Below, piece by piece: positions 48,370 through 58,319 of a stretch of DNA of 64,000 nt. Source of the stretch: an uncultured Eubacteriales bacterium (lineage in GTDB: Bacteria; Bacillota; Clostridia; Oscillospirales; CAG-272); contig CAKSPO010000005.1 of the NCBI GenBank assembly GCA_934481515.1, positions 1 through 64,000 of the forward strand, read 5' to 3'. The notes below the pieces were generated by a model, which was given only the letters and a program-made list of their open reading frames with translations, searched no databases and was not told where the DNA came from. A program made the translations under genes and the position numbers. Each line of letters starts with the position of its first letter. The stretch's first letter is position 1.

Positions 48370-48712
48370 AAAATCACGGAATTGCGGCAACGGGAGCTTT
48401 GCTCCGGCGGACGGGATGAAAAAACCGACCCGTGCACCGCAGAAAAAACAAAAAGCTCCCATGTCCCATCAGGACGTGGAAGCACGCGGTACCACCTGAT
48501 TTCGCATGCCCCGGACGGGCACGCGCTCTTTTCTCCGGATGACGGACGGCGCCGTTGCGGACTACACAAGGAGCCGAAACGGTTCTGATCGTTCCGTTCC
48601 TTTTTCCCCCGCACCGCTCGGAAGCGACCTTCCGGTGTCCCATACCCAAGGACTTGCACCGACCGTCCTCTCTCTGCCGGCGGAAACACCGTACTCTTCT
48701 TCGTCATTGCGT
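48370..48712 (-). ncRNA. T-box riboswitch leader of valS
   Basis: On the minus strand the leader shows stem I with GACGAAGAAGAGTACG, then GGTGCAAGTCC and GAAGGTCGCTTCCGAGC. The specifier is GTC (48628-48626), a valine codon. Downstream come the antiterminator motif AGGTGGTACCGCG (48497-48485) and a terminator stem (about 48483-48455) followed by TTTTTGTTTTT. Uncharged tRNA-Val should bind specifier and antiterminator to allow valS transcription. The length of about 340 bases is typical. Confidence 0.93.
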
Positions 48713-48719
48713 TTTGTTC

Positions 48720-48748
48720 AGTATAGCACACGCATCCGGGCTTGTCAA
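48720..48748 (-). promoter_or_regulatory. Promoter of the valS T-box transcript
   Basis: On the minus strand TTGACA and TATACT are spaced by 17 bases, just upstream of the T-box stem I. Confidence 0.85.
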
Positions 48749-49004
48749 TCGTTTTTTGAAATTTTTTCGGTTCCTTTTGCGGCGTTGCGGCGGAGGGAAT
48801 CCAAAAAAGAAAAAACGATTGCATTTTCTGTTCTCCCTGCGGACAGGTCGGACCCGGAGCGGAACTGTCGGAGAACTTCTCTTTTTCGGCGGATTTGTGC
48901 CGGAGGGCACAGAGGTGTTTTTATCGGTCGGGGCGGGGCATGGCGGAAACGCAGGAAAGTGAAAAAATAGACAGGAAACTATAAATATTTGACGGAAACC
49001 GCTA

Positions 49005-49034
49005 TTGACAAACCAAAACGGGATATAGTAAAAT
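49005..49034 (+). promoter_or_regulatory. Promoter of the GH20-like gene
   Basis: TTGACA and TAAAAT are spaced by 18 bases, giving a leader of about 125 bases before the gene at 49167. Between 48749 and 49004 I see no gene. Confidence 0.65.
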
Positions 49035-49166
49035 GACTGTGGCGGAGCCGTTTCGGGGGAAAGCCCCGGAAATGCTCTCGTGTATTGCGGTGCACTTCTT
49101 TGAAACAGCCGCTTGTTTTTCCGGAATCAATTTTTGAAAATACAGATTTTTTAGGAGGAAAATCCA

Positions 49167-51302
49167 ATGCCGTTCAATCCGAACTGCCTGCTCCCGCGCC
49201 CGCAGAAGGTGGGGGAAATCAAAGGCGAAATTGTCATCGGTCATCTTGCCGGTGCCGCCGTGTCGCTGACCTGCGACGCGCAGGAAAATCCGCTTCTGCA
49301 AAGTGCCGCACAGGTGGTGCGGAATGTGCTTTCCGAAAAAGCGGCATGTCCGGCGCTCAAAGCACCGGACGGCGCTTCCTACCGTATTTCCCTGACGGTT
49401 GCTCCTTCCGATCCGCACTTTTCCGGAATCGGCAAGGCGGAGGCGTATTTTGCGGAGATCGGGGAAAAAGAGGCAAAACTTTGCGGAGCGGATCCCGCCG
49501 GAGCCTTCTACGCCGCCGCAACCTTTGCCCGGCTTTTGTTTGTTGAGGGAGATGAGGTGCGCCTGCCGCTGGTTTCCGTGCTGGACTATCCGGACTTCCC
49601 GCTCCGCGGCAACTACATCGAATGTCGCTACGGTACCGAATTTCTGACGAAAGAGGATTGGTTCCGGATCATCGATTACTACGCTTCCATGAAGTGCAAC
49701 GTCATGACCGTCGGCGTGTACGGCTGCTGGTCGCAGCAGTATGACGATGAGGTTTCGGAATATCTCTATCTTCCCGTCAAAGCATATCCGGAGCTGAAAA
49801 CCCCGAAAAAAATCCGGTATTATTCTCCCGCAAAGCGGGGATATGTGATGCAGTCGGACGTGCTGCCGACCATGTTCCGGGAGGACTTTTTCGGCGACCT
49901 TGTCGCTTACGGAAAAGAGAAAAATGTGACCGTCCGCCCGTTGTTCAACAGTCTTGGTCACAACCGTCTGCTGCCGGAAACGTTTCCGGAAATCTCCGCC
50001 GTCACGGCGGAGGGAAAGCCTTCGCTGTTTGGCTTCTGCACCCGGAACGAAAAGACTTACGAGGTTCTGTTCGGCATCTATGACGAGATCATCGACCGCT
50101 ACCTGACGCCGAACGGTGTGGATTCCATTCACGTGGGGCTGGATGAGGTCGGCGCCCCCTACGTCTGCCACTGTGCAAAATGCGAGGGCACCCCGCAGCA
50201 GGAACTGATGATGGAGCATCTGATCCGCATCTGCAAGCACCTGAAGGAAAAGGGCATGCGGAAGGTCTATATTTTCCACGACATGTTCTATCACATCTTC
50301 AACATGGTCAACGAGGAGATGCGCGACCGGCTGATCCGGGAGGACATCTACGACATGCTGGTCATGGACTGGTGGACGTATGAGGATCCCGCACATCTGT
50401 TCTGGGACAAGCCGGACGGAGTCAATTCTCTTCTGCACAGCATCATCAAGCCGTTTACGGGCTATTATCACTGGACGATCCCGACCGACAGCAATGACAA
50501 CATCCGTGCCTGCGCCAAGCTTGCAATGGAGCGCGGCTTTGAGGGTGTGGAGGCTTACAGCGCTTTTGAGGACTGCTATGACAAGAATTTCTACTGTCTT
50601 GCCGAGGCAGGCTGGAACCTGACCGCCGCGGAGGACAAGGACGGCTTTGACGCGCGGTATGCCGCACTCCGGTTCCCCGGCGAGGAGAAGGAGGCGGAGC
50701 GGGCACTGTTCCACATGCAGGAGCTGATGCGCGACGTTACCGGAAAGTCCTATATGAACAGCGCCTGCTATGACTATGAATATTATTTCTACTGCTACCG
50801 CAGAGCCGGCAAGCGCCAGAACTTCCCCGGCGATGCGTTCCGGCGGATGCGGGAGAGGGAGGCGGAGGGCATTGCCGATCTGACCCGCCTGCGGGAGCAT
50901 GCAGATCTTGCACTGCGTTTCTTTACCGACGAAAGCCGCCCTGCGGACTTTTACCGCAGGGTATGGAAGCTGACTGCATGGCATTACCGGGTATTGGCAG
51001 ATGAATATCTGACCCTGAACCGGCTGGATCATGCCTACAACGCCGGAGAGATCACCGTGCAGGCAGTCACGGAGGAATTGGAACGCCTTCTTGCGGAGCG
51101 GGAGGCGCTGATGGAATTCGCGGAGGAGGTCAGAATTCCAGCCACCGTGTACACCTATCTGCGGAACATGACCCTCTTCCGTCAGGTTCTTCTGGATCTT
51201 CTGGCATATTTCCGCCGGAGCATCGCGGCGGGGCAAACGCCGAAGTTGGATGTAACGGATCTTTCCTACACGGCGTCGGAGCTGTTCCATAGTATGGAGT
51301 AA
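49167..51302 (+). CDS. GH20-like beta-N-acetylhexosaminidase family protein
   Basis: This 711-residue protein resembles glycoside hydrolase family 20. Residues 1-130 form an alpha/beta domain like GH20b (AGAFYAAATFARLLF), then a TIM barrel begins with DFPLRGNYIECRYG. The catalytic Asp-Glu pair is probably in IHVGLDEVG (residues 321-329), where typical members have HxGGDE; the WWTYEDP segment could line the site. A helical C-terminal 200 residues follows. No signal peptide is seen, so it probably acts on imported amino-sugar oligomers in the cytoplasm. TAGGAGG precedes the ATG. Its own promoter and terminator make it a single-gene unit. The substrate is inferred from the family. Confidence 0.8.
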   Translation: MPFNPNCLLPRPQKVGEIKGEIVIGHLAGAAVSLTCDAQENPLLQSAAQVVRNVLSEKAACPALKAPDGASYRISLTVAPSDPHFSGIGKAEAYFAEIGEKEAKLCGADPAGAFYAAATFARLLFVEGDEVRLPLVSVLDYPDFPLRGNYIECRYGTEFLTKEDWFRIIDYYASMKCNVMTVGVYGCWSQQYDDEVSEYLYLPVKAYPELKTPKKIRYYSPAKRGYVMQSDVLPTMFREDFFGDLVAYGKEKNVTVRPLFNSLGHNRLLPETFPEISAVTAEGKPSLFGFCTRNEKTYEVLFGIYDEIIDRYLTPNGVDSIHVGLDEVGAPYVCHCAKCEGTPQQELMMEHLIRICKHLKEKGMRKVYIFHDMFYHIFNMVNEEMRDRLIREDIYDMLVMDWWTYEDPAHLFWDKPDGVNSLLHSIIKPFTGYYHWTIPTDSNDNIRACAKLAMERGFEGVEAYSAFEDCYDKNFYCLAEAGWNLTAAEDKDGFDARYAALRFPGEEKEAERALFHMQELMRDVTGKSYMNSACYDYEYYFYCYRRAGKRQNFPGDAFRRMREREAEGIADLTRLREHADLALRFFTDESRPADFYRRVWKLTAWHYRVLADEYLTLNRLDHAYNAGEITVQAVTEELERLLAEREALMEFAEEVRIPATVYTYLRNMTLFRQVLLDLLAYFRRSIAAGQTPKLDVTDLSYTASELFHSME

Positions 51303-51461
51303 GAATCCGGAGGGAAGGAGGTTCCTCCCTTCAATGGCGGCTGTACGCATTGAAAGCCGGAGTTTGCCGGATACAGAAAAGCAGGTTGTCGCAGATGAAG
51401 TGAACACGTCTCCGAAGCCGCCGGACGTAAACTGACCGCAAACCGGTCGTAAAACAACATG

Positions 51462-51501
51462 AAAAAAGCATGGTCAGACGTTCTCAGACCATGCTTTTTT
51501 T
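51462..51501 (+). terminator. Terminator downstream of the GH20-like gene
   Basis: AAAAAAGCATGGTC and GACCATGCTTTTTTT form a perfect stem with an 11-base loop and a T run. It is about 160 bases past the stop codon, with no gene between. Confidence 0.85.
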
Positions 51502-51724
51502 CTGCGTTTTTGCGCCGGAAATCGCTTATTTTTCTTTTCAAAACGGTTATATTTAGAACAAGAATCGGAATCGTTCTATCATTTTGGAAAATGATGATGC
51601 CGGAGGGAGTGGCGAAGCCGTCTGCGGGGCATCTGGTATTGCGTGGAGAAAGGCTATTTTGGAGAAAAAGGAAAAAAGATGCGCCGGGGATTCTGAAAAT
51701 AACGAAAAAACTCATAATTTCCTA

Positions 51725-51753
51725 TTGACAAATCTCCCGACCGGTGGTAATAT
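51725..51753 (+). promoter_or_regulatory. Promoter of the large surface protein gene
   Basis: TTGACA and TAATAT are spaced by 17 bases, giving a leader of about 110 bases. The -35 is a perfect consensus. Confidence 0.8.
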
Positions 51754-51871
51754 ATTTATATGTATAGCCATAACTATGGACTCCGGGCGCATTCTGCTCC
51801 CCGGGGGCCTCACAAAAGGTCACCGTTGATTGCAAGCAACGGAATCTGAGACGAAAGAGCGAGGTTTTGTT

Positions 51872-54800
51872 ATGAAGATTTTCAACAGAGTTCTTGCCAT
51901 GCTCCTGACACTTGTTACAGTGTTGGCGGTTCTGCCGATCGGAGCAATGGCGGATGCCTGGCTGGAAGTAGACGCAAAAACGGATGCGGAATCCGGAGGT
52001 ACCGTCACGGATCTGACGGTTACGGTGGATCCGTCGGCGCTTTTGGCGTATCTGAAGAGCCGGGATATTTCTGCCCTGCTTGCCGGGATTTCTCTGAACA
52101 ATGTCAAGAGCGTTCTTACGCTTGATGAAATTCTGGAGATTGTTCCGCAGGCGCAAGGGAAGGAGATCATTACCGATGCGATGAACACGCTCGGAAACGA
52201 TCTGGATGCGATTGTGGATCTGGCGGCAGCGGCGGATCTGATTGATCCAGCCAAGCTTTCCTCCGGCTATTACGATGAAGAAAAGCTGAAGAACCTGATT
52301 GCGGAGAAAACCGCATCGGAGCTTTCGGATTACATCGTAACGGAAAATCTGAAGAATCTGATTTCTTCTGTGGATGCGGCAACGCTCGGCGATTATATCG
52401 ATGAGGACGCACTTCGCAATCTGCTTGCCGCAAAATCTGCCGAAACGCTGGCGGACTATCTGGATGAGGCTGCTTTCCGCAATCTGCTCGGAAACCGGGC
52501 GGCATCTCTTTCCGCTTATGTGAAGAACGACCGGCTGAAGGATTTGTTTGCCGGAAAAACCTATAACGACCTGAAGGCTTGCATCAACCGCGAGGATCTG
52601 CTTGCAAAGATCTCCGGAACCGCATACGGCTCTTTGACTGCCTATGTGAACGAAGAAGCCGTAAAGACCATTTTTGAAAGAGAAGTGGATGCGGCTGTAC
52701 TGGCTCCCTATTATAATGGAAGCGAGCTGGATGTAGCGGCGGTTTATGCCAATAAGAGCATTACCACGACGAGCCTGCTTCAGATGATGGTGGATGAAAA
52801 TGCCATTGACGTCACTTCCATGTTGCTGGGTGCAACCCCGCTGTTCTCGGTTGCAACCCTGGCAGAGGAGGGAATCATTGATGTCAATGCGATGCTGACC
52901 GGTTCCACCAAAATCTTTGAAGTGCAGGAGCTTTTGGATGCCGAGGTGCTGGATCTGGATCTCGCAATGAACGGCAACGGCTCCGGTGTGGCCCCCCTGT
53001 TTACGACAGCTGAACTTCTGGATAATAATATTGTATTGATAGATGTTGTCGTTTCCGGCGACGAAGCGAACGGCGTTCCCGCGCTGTTTACGGTTGCGGA
53101 GCTGCTGAATGCAGATGTGGTGGATCTGGATCTGGTGCTTTCCGGCGATGAAGCCAACGGGATCCCTGCGCTGTTTACGGTTGCGGAGTTGCTGAATGCA
53201 AACGTTGTGGATCTGAAGCTTGCGTTGGCAGGCGACAGTGCCAACGGAATTGTTGCGCTGTTCTCCGTTGCAGACCTGCTTGCGGACGGTACACTGAACC
53301 TCAATGCCATTCTGATGGGCGATGAGGCGCAGAACCTTCCTGCGCTCATCAATGTCCGCCAGCTTCTGACGGCGGGAGTGATTACCAAAGACGGCATCCG
53401 GACGGCGCTGACGCTGCTTGGTACCGATAAAATCGTTTCCTATGTTACCCGCGTATACAACGCGGTGCGCAAGAATGTGGATCAGATTACCCTTGGCGGA
53501 TATGTAATTGCCGAGGAGGATGATCTTGCCTTCCTGACCATCAACGCGACCAACCTGATCCGCGCGTTCAAGGAACTGATCCCGACGCTGGAGAATCTGC
53601 GCGATCTGGAAACCAACGGCACACTTCTGAAAACCGATTTCTCCTTTACCTATCAGTCCGAGGCGACCGGCGATCTTCCCAAAACGAAGAAGTTTAATGT
53701 AACGGTTCAGCTGGACGGCGGTGTCGAAGCCGTCAAGAAGGTTCGCCTTGCCGCGGAGAAGCTCTTGGCGCAGGCGAAGAAATTCGTTTCCGATTTCAGC
53801 TATGAAAACGGAAAGCTGACGCTTGGCGTTGTCATTCCTTCTCAGTTTGCGGATGCTTTTGCAAAGCTTTTGGAGAAGCTGGACGAGGTAAATCCGGCAC
53901 TGAAGGATCAGATTCTTGCTCTGCATGACAAAAATGCAACCGACATGGTGGAGTTTGTAAATCAGCTCACGGTCGGCGAGATCAGACAGATTCTTGAAAT
54001 GGTGGATGCCAATGATTTCCGTGCGGTATATCAGCGCGTGATGGCTTCCTACTATGTGGATTTCCTTCTGAACTATATCAAGACCGCAACGGGCTATGAT
54101 TTTACGGGGTATACGCTGGAGGATCTGGTAGGAAAGGCTACCGAGCTTCCTACGCTCCGGCAGATTTGTGACAAGCTGAAGAGCCTGACCGGTGTGGATG
54201 TGCTTTCCAAGCTTCCTGTTTCCGACGGAAGCGCGGATGCGAAGGTAACCGAACTGTTCACCAAGGCGGTGAAGAAGGCGACCGGGTACACCGTAAACTT
54301 CCAGGAAATTCTGGAGAACGCGGCTGCAGCCGCAGATCCGGTACAGGCACTGTATGATGCCGTACTGGAGAAAATCGACGACGCTGAGGGAATGTTTGAA
54401 GCGGTCAAGAACCGCATCCTGCCGTATGCGGAGCGGGTTCTCAACTCCGGGATCGGTTCCCAAATCAACGGTGTAACGCTGGATAGCCTGTATCGCAACA
54501 ACGGTCTGTTCTCGGCATCCGCTTCCGCAAGCGTTGATGTCAAGCAGCTGTTGCAGCTTGTTTCCGATGCGTTCTTTGCAAAGGCAGGCTCCTACATTGA
54601 GCTTGCAACCGGAAAGATTCTGGATCGCCTTCCCGCACAGGCATCCGGTGTTATCAGCACCGACTTCGTGCAGAAGGTGGTCAACAAGATCCTTGCCGCA
54701 ATGCCCGGATATACCTACAGCTTCTCTTTGGAGCTGGGTGTGACCGTTGCAAAACTGCATCGGATCACCTTCTATGATACCGACGGCGTTACTGTCCTGA

Positions 54801-57421
54801 AGAAGGTATTCCTGCCTGCCGGTGTCAAGCTTGACAGCATTCTGCACTACACTCCCGAAACACTGGAGACGACCTTCCTCGGATGGAAGGACAAGAACGG
54901 CGAGACGGTTTACACCACGATGCCCGACGCGGATGTCGAGGTTGTTGCAACCGTTGACACTGACGAGGAAACGGATTTTGTTCTGCCGGGACTGGTCGAA
55001 GGTGCGGATTACGTTATCAACCGGTTGGCGGATGGCTCCTATGAAATCGTCCTGACCGAGATTCCTACTGCACTGGATCTTGTCATGAGCCGCAGGGTGC
55101 TTGAAAAGGTCAACGCTGCCTGCACTTTCGTGAAGGTCCGGAGCGCGGACTCCCGTTATTCCGTCACCTTTGATCATGCAACCGTCGGAACTCTGCTTGC
55201 CACCGGATTTGCAACCGCTGCAACCTTCCGCTATGCCGCAGAAGAGACCGGAACGGTTTATGAAACAGGGGTGAAGGGTGTCAAGACGCATCAGCTTGCA
55301 TTTCTGTTTGATGCAGATGCGGAAGAGACACATCTGGATTTCGCCGGTTGCAGTCTGGCGGTGGTTCTGCCCTTTGACGATGCAGTCAATACGGTAGAAA
55401 AGAAAACCTTTGTGACAACCAAGGATGCTGCGGGCAACCGGGAAGAGGTCGCAGTTGTTGCGGATGCCGTGACAAAGACCGTTTCCTTTACCGCTCCGCA
55501 CTTCTCCGAGTTCGCCCTTGTCAACAAGTACAATCTGACGCTTTCCAACAATTATGTAATTCTTTCCGATACCAACCCCGGCGAGTCTGCGACCGTAACG
55601 GGAAGCGCACCGATTGCGGGCGCACCTGTGACTGCGGGATATTACGCGGAGGGCGAGACGCTGACGGTGGCATCCTCCGTGACGCTGACCGAGCTGGCGG
55701 ATTTCAAGGCGGCAAACTATAAGTGGGTTTGCCTGACGTTGGTATACGGAGATACTACGACCACGGTCGCGGCGGGCGGAACCTTTACAATGCCCGGCGA
55801 AGCAGTGTCGATGCTGCACACCGTGATCGCAAATCAGCTCCGGATTTTCTACTATGTCAACGGCTCTCTCTGGAAGACCACTTCCTATTATGTGGCGGAT
55901 GCCGGGGCAGAGAAGGAAAAGGGACCGGAAGCACTTCCTGCAGGTTACAGTTCCTGGTATGGTTATGATGCCGCGAAGATCGGTGTCAGCGACCTGTACG
56001 TGTTTGCAGTCGGCGCAGAGCCGGGTGTCAAGTACACGCTGGAGTTCTACCTGAACAAGGAAGATACCGCTCCGGCAAAGAGCTACTCCTACATTGCGGC
56101 GGAGTGGTTGGTTCAGATTTCCAAGCTGCCGACAGTTTCCTCGCTGGCTGAAAAGAACGGCGTATGGCGCGATGAAGCAGACAAGGCGATTTCCGACTAC
56201 GACTGGGATACCGTCTTTACGGGAAGTGCAAAGACTGTAAAATTCTATGCTTCCTATGAGGAAAGAAGCTATACCATCGTTGCAGGAAACGGTACGTTTG
56301 TGAAGGGCGGTCTGGTAAGTGCTCCTGCTTTCTCCGAGGTAACGGTTGCGGCGGAAGCAAGAACCGGAATGACCGTAACGCTCCGGATGAAGAACTTCGT
56401 GACCGGAATGGTGCAGACGCTGGAGCTGGATGAAAATCTGGAGGCAACCTTTGTCATGCCGGCGGCGGATGTTTCCGTGTACGCCACCTATACGGTGAAC
56501 ACGCTTTCTTACACGGACGCTTCCGGAAATACAAAGACTGCTCCTTATGGAACGATTCTGACCTTTGATGTGACGGTTCCTGCCGGTTCCGTGCTTGCTG
56601 TTGACCCTGCAAAGCTTGCGGGCGCACCGACAGATCTGGAGCAGATTGCGGTAGCGACAACAAAGAACCGTGCGCATGTACTGACCTATCAGTATGCGCT
56701 GACGGTGGACGGATTCAGTGAGGCTGACTTCCTTGCAACGGTCAAGGCAAATATCACGCCTCTGTCCTATCGGATTTTCCGGATTCTGAACGGCCGCGCC
56801 GTGACCTCGGATGCGGCGGCGGAAGCTTTGTTGCATTCCGAAAATGCGGCACTGAAGGGATGGAGCGCGGCGGTTGCTAACAACTTTACCTTCGCACTTC
56901 TGGAATATCGTACTCCCGCAACCTCGCTGTTGTGGCTGTGGATTTGTCTGATTGTTCTGGCAGTGATTCTGCTGATTGCCTTCTGCTATACGATGTATAT
57001 CAGAGGAATCTGGAAGCCGAACTTCTTCCTGCGCTTCATCGCATGGCTGGTTTCCGTCTTCTTTGCAATCTGCATGGGCATTGCCGCGGCAGGATTGGCA
57101 ATTGCACGTCTGTTCGGCTATCATGAGCCGGAGCCGGAGGAAGAGGAGAGTGTTCCGGAAGAAGAAAAGGCTGAGGAACCGGTGAATACGGAGGCAGAGC
57201 CGGAAACGGCGGAAGAAGAAACTTCCGAGGCACCGGAAACGGCGGAAGAGCCCGCTGAGGCAGATGCTGCGGAAGCTTCCGAAGAGAAGCCCGCGGAGAC
57301 CTCTGAGGAAACCTCTGGCGAAGTCTCTGAGGAAACCGCAGACGAACCGTCTGAGGAAACCGCTGACGAAATCTCTGAGGAACCCGCTGACGAAACCTCT
57401 GATGAGGGGAAGAATCAGTAA
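51872..57421 (+). CDS. Large secreted, membrane-anchored repeat protein
   Basis: This 1,849-residue protein has a signal peptide (MKIFNRVLAMLLTLVTVLAV, cut after GAMADA). Residues 129-290 hold about seven repeats of 22-24 residues with core DYIDEDALRNLLAAKSAETL. Residues 305-510 hold about seven repeats of 30-34 residues with core VPALFTVAELLNADVVDLDL. Near residues 955-1040 is a Listeria-type beta-repeat (ITFYDTDGVTVLKKVFLPAG, then TFLGWKDKNGE), and two similar beta modules appear later. Two membrane segments lie at about 1683-1747, then an acidic tail of about 100 residues rich in Glu, Ala, Thr and Ser. The short GAGG site precedes the ATG. A role in adhesion or cell-surface structure is inference. 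Confidence 0.88.
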   Translation: MKIFNRVLAMLLTLVTVLAVLPIGAMADAWLEVDAKTDAESGGTVTDLTVTVDPSALLAYLKSRDISALLAGISLNNVKSVLTLDEILEIVPQAQGKEIITDAMNTLGNDLDAIVDLAAAADLIDPAKLSSGYYDEEKLKNLIAEKTASELSDYIVTENLKNLISSVDAATLGDYIDEDALRNLLAAKSAETLADYLDEAAFRNLLGNRAASLSAYVKNDRLKDLFAGKTYNDLKACINREDLLAKISGTAYGSLTAYVNEEAVKTIFEREVDAAVLAPYYNGSELDVAAVYANKSITTTSLLQMMVDENAIDVTSMLLGATPLFSVATLAEEGIIDVNAMLTGSTKIFEVQELLDAEVLDLDLAMNGNGSGVAPLFTTAELLDNNIVLIDVVVSGDEANGVPALFTVAELLNADVVDLDLVLSGDEANGIPALFTVAELLNANVVDLKLALAGDSANGIVALFSVADLLADGTLNLNAILMGDEAQNLPALINVRQLLTAGVITKDGIRTALTLLGTDKIVSYVTRVYNAVRKNVDQITLGGYVIAEEDDLAFLTINATNLIRAFKELIPTLENLRDLETNGTLLKTDFSFTYQSEATGDLPKTKKFNVTVQLDGGVEAVKKVRLAAEKLLAQAKKFVSDFSYENGKLTLGVVIPSQFADAFAKLLEKLDEVNPALKDQILALHDKNATDMVEFVNQLTVGEIRQILEMVDANDFRAVYQRVMASYYVDFLLNYIKTATGYDFTGYTLEDLVGKATELPTLRQICDKLKSLTGVDVLSKLPVSDGSADAKVTELFTKAVKKATGYTVNFQEILENAAAAADPVQALYDAVLEKIDDAEGMFEAVKNRILPYAERVLNSGIGSQINGVTLDSLYRNNGLFSASASASVDVKQLLQLVSDAFFAKAGSYIELATGKILDRLPAQASGVISTDFVQKVVNKILAAMPGYTYSFSLELGVTVAKLHRITFYDTDGVTVLKKVFLPAGVKLDSILHYTPETLETTFLGWKDKNGETVYTTMPDADVEVVATVDTDEETDFVLPGLVEGADYVINRLADGSYEIVLTEIPTALDLVMSRRVLEKVNAACTFVKVRSADSRYSVTFDHATVGTLLATGFATAATFRYAAEETGTVYETGVKGVKTHQLAFLFDADAEETHLDFAGCSLAVVLPFDDAVNTVEKKTFVTTKDAAGNREEVAVVADAVTKTVSFTAPHFSEFALVNKYNLTLSNNYVILSDTNPGESATVTGSAPIAGAPVTAGYYAEGETLTVASSVTLTELADFKAANYKWVCLTLVYGDTTTTVAAGGTFTMPGEAVSMLHTVIANQLRIFYYVNGSLWKTTSYYVADAGAEKEKGPEALPAGYSSWYGYDAAKIGVSDLYVFAVGAEPGVKYTLEFYLNKEDTAPAKSYSYIAAEWLVQISKLPTVSSLAEKNGVWRDEADKAISDYDWDTVFTGSAKTVKFYASYEERSYTIVAGNGTFVKGGLVSAPAFSEVTVAAEARTGMTVTLRMKNFVTGMVQTLELDENLEATFVMPAADVSVYATYTVNTLSYTDASGNTKTAPYGTILTFDVTVPAGSVLAVDPAKLAGAPTDLEQIAVATTKNRAHVLTYQYALTVDGFSEADFLATVKANITPLSYRIFRILNGRAVTSDAAAEALLHSENAALKGWSAAVANNFTFALLEYRTPATSLLWLWICLIVLAVILLIAFCYTMYIRGIWKPNFFLRFIAWLVSVFFAICMGIAAAGLAIARLFGYHEPEPEEEESVPEEEKAEEPVNTEAEPETAEEETSEAPETAEEPAEADAAEASEEKPAETSEETSGEVSEETADEPSEETADEISEEPADETSDEGKNQ

Positions 57422-57454
57422 TTTCTGATCGGGGTCGAAAGACATGATTTTTAT

Positions 57455-57486
57455 GCAGGGAAAACTTCTGTGGAAGTTTTCCCTGC
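57455..57486 (+). terminator. Hairpin after the large surface protein gene
   Basis: GCAGGGAAAACTTC and GAAGTTTTCCCTGC form a perfect stem with a 4-base loop, 34 bases after the stop. A T run is missing, so termination may be weak. Confidence 0.6.
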
Positions 57487-57541
57487 TGTGTCTCTATACG
57501 GCTTTTGACAGCGGAAAAAGAAAAGAGGGGAATAGGAAGAA

Positions 57542-58288
57542 ATGGAATTTTCAAAAGTTTATCCGGTGCTGTGGCATGATACTGACCCAAACCGGGTGAT
57601 TCGCCCTGCGCGGCTTTTGTCCTATATGCAGGAAACGGCGAATGCGCATCTTGCCTCCGCCGGACTTTCGCTGGACGAACTCCGGGATCGGCGCGGCTTG
57701 GCGTATATTCTGAGCAGTATTTCGGCTTGCATTTATGAAAAACTGTATGCGGGGGATCGGATTGAAGTACAGACGTGGATGAGCGAGGGGCGCGGACTGC
57801 GCCATAACCGATGCTATCGGGTGTTGCGCGGGAAAGAGACTGTCGCGGAGGCGGTTTCGGTCTGGGCGCTAATTGATTTGCGGGAAAAGCGACTGCTCAA
57901 AAATGAGGAGTCTCCATATCCGATCGAGGCTTACGCAGCACCCAAGCTTCCGATTCCGCTGCGGATTCATCTTCCTTTGACGGAGGAGATGCCGGTAGTC
58001 GGAACCCGAACGGTGAGCTATTCCGACATTGATTATAACGGACACATGAACAACACCCGATATCCGGATTTGCTTTGCGATTTTACGCCCGATATTCTTT
58101 CCCGGCGTATCACAGGATTTGCGCTCTCGTTTCTGCACGAGGCGACCTTCGGTCATGAGCTCCGGATTCACCGGGCAGAGGAGAACGGAAATTTTCTGTT
58201 CCGCGCATTGGATGCGGACGGAACGCATTGCCTGGATGCGGTACTTTATACCGAGGAGGACCGGACGGTTCAACCGCAGGGAAAATGA
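57542..58288 (+). CDS. Acyl-ACP thioesterase
   Basis: This 248-residue protein belongs to the FatA/FatB-like acyl-ACP thioesterases, which release free fatty acids from acyl carrier protein. It shows two hot-dog folds: the first with HDTDPNRVIRPARLLSYMQE, the second with the active-site stretch SYSDIDYNGHMNNTRYPDL, which includes the expected Asp, Asn and His. AGGAAGAA lies before the ATG. Such enzymes are common in Clostridia and set membrane or exported fatty acid content. Its place between two surface-protein genes suggests nothing specific. Confidence 0.93.
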   Translation: MEFSKVYPVLWHDTDPNRVIRPARLLSYMQETANAHLASAGLSLDELRDRRGLAYILSSISACIYEKLYAGDRIEVQTWMSEGRGLRHNRCYRVLRGKETVAEAVSVWALIDLREKRLLKNEESPYPIEAYAAPKLPIPLRIHLPLTEEMPVVGTRTVSYSDIDYNGHMNNTRYPDLLCDFTPDILSRRITGFALSFLHEATFGHELRIHRAEENGNFLFRALDADGTHCLDAVLYTEEDRTVQPQGK

Positions 58289-58319
58289 CCATCTCTCATT
58301 CAGAAAGGGACGTGCTGGT

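Noticed and set aside
45115..48588. A 1,157-codon plus-strand frame across valS and its leader
   Set aside because: It reads opposite to an intact valS and its T-box leader; low-complexity translation with no start site.
51722..57445. A 1,907-codon open frame antisense to the large surface protein gene
   Set aside because: It mirrors the plus-strand gene, has no ribosome binding site, and its translation is rich in Arg, Cys, His and Ile without domains. The plus strand has a signal peptide, promoter, and ordered repeats. Codon choice in the real gene avoids stops in this antisense frame.
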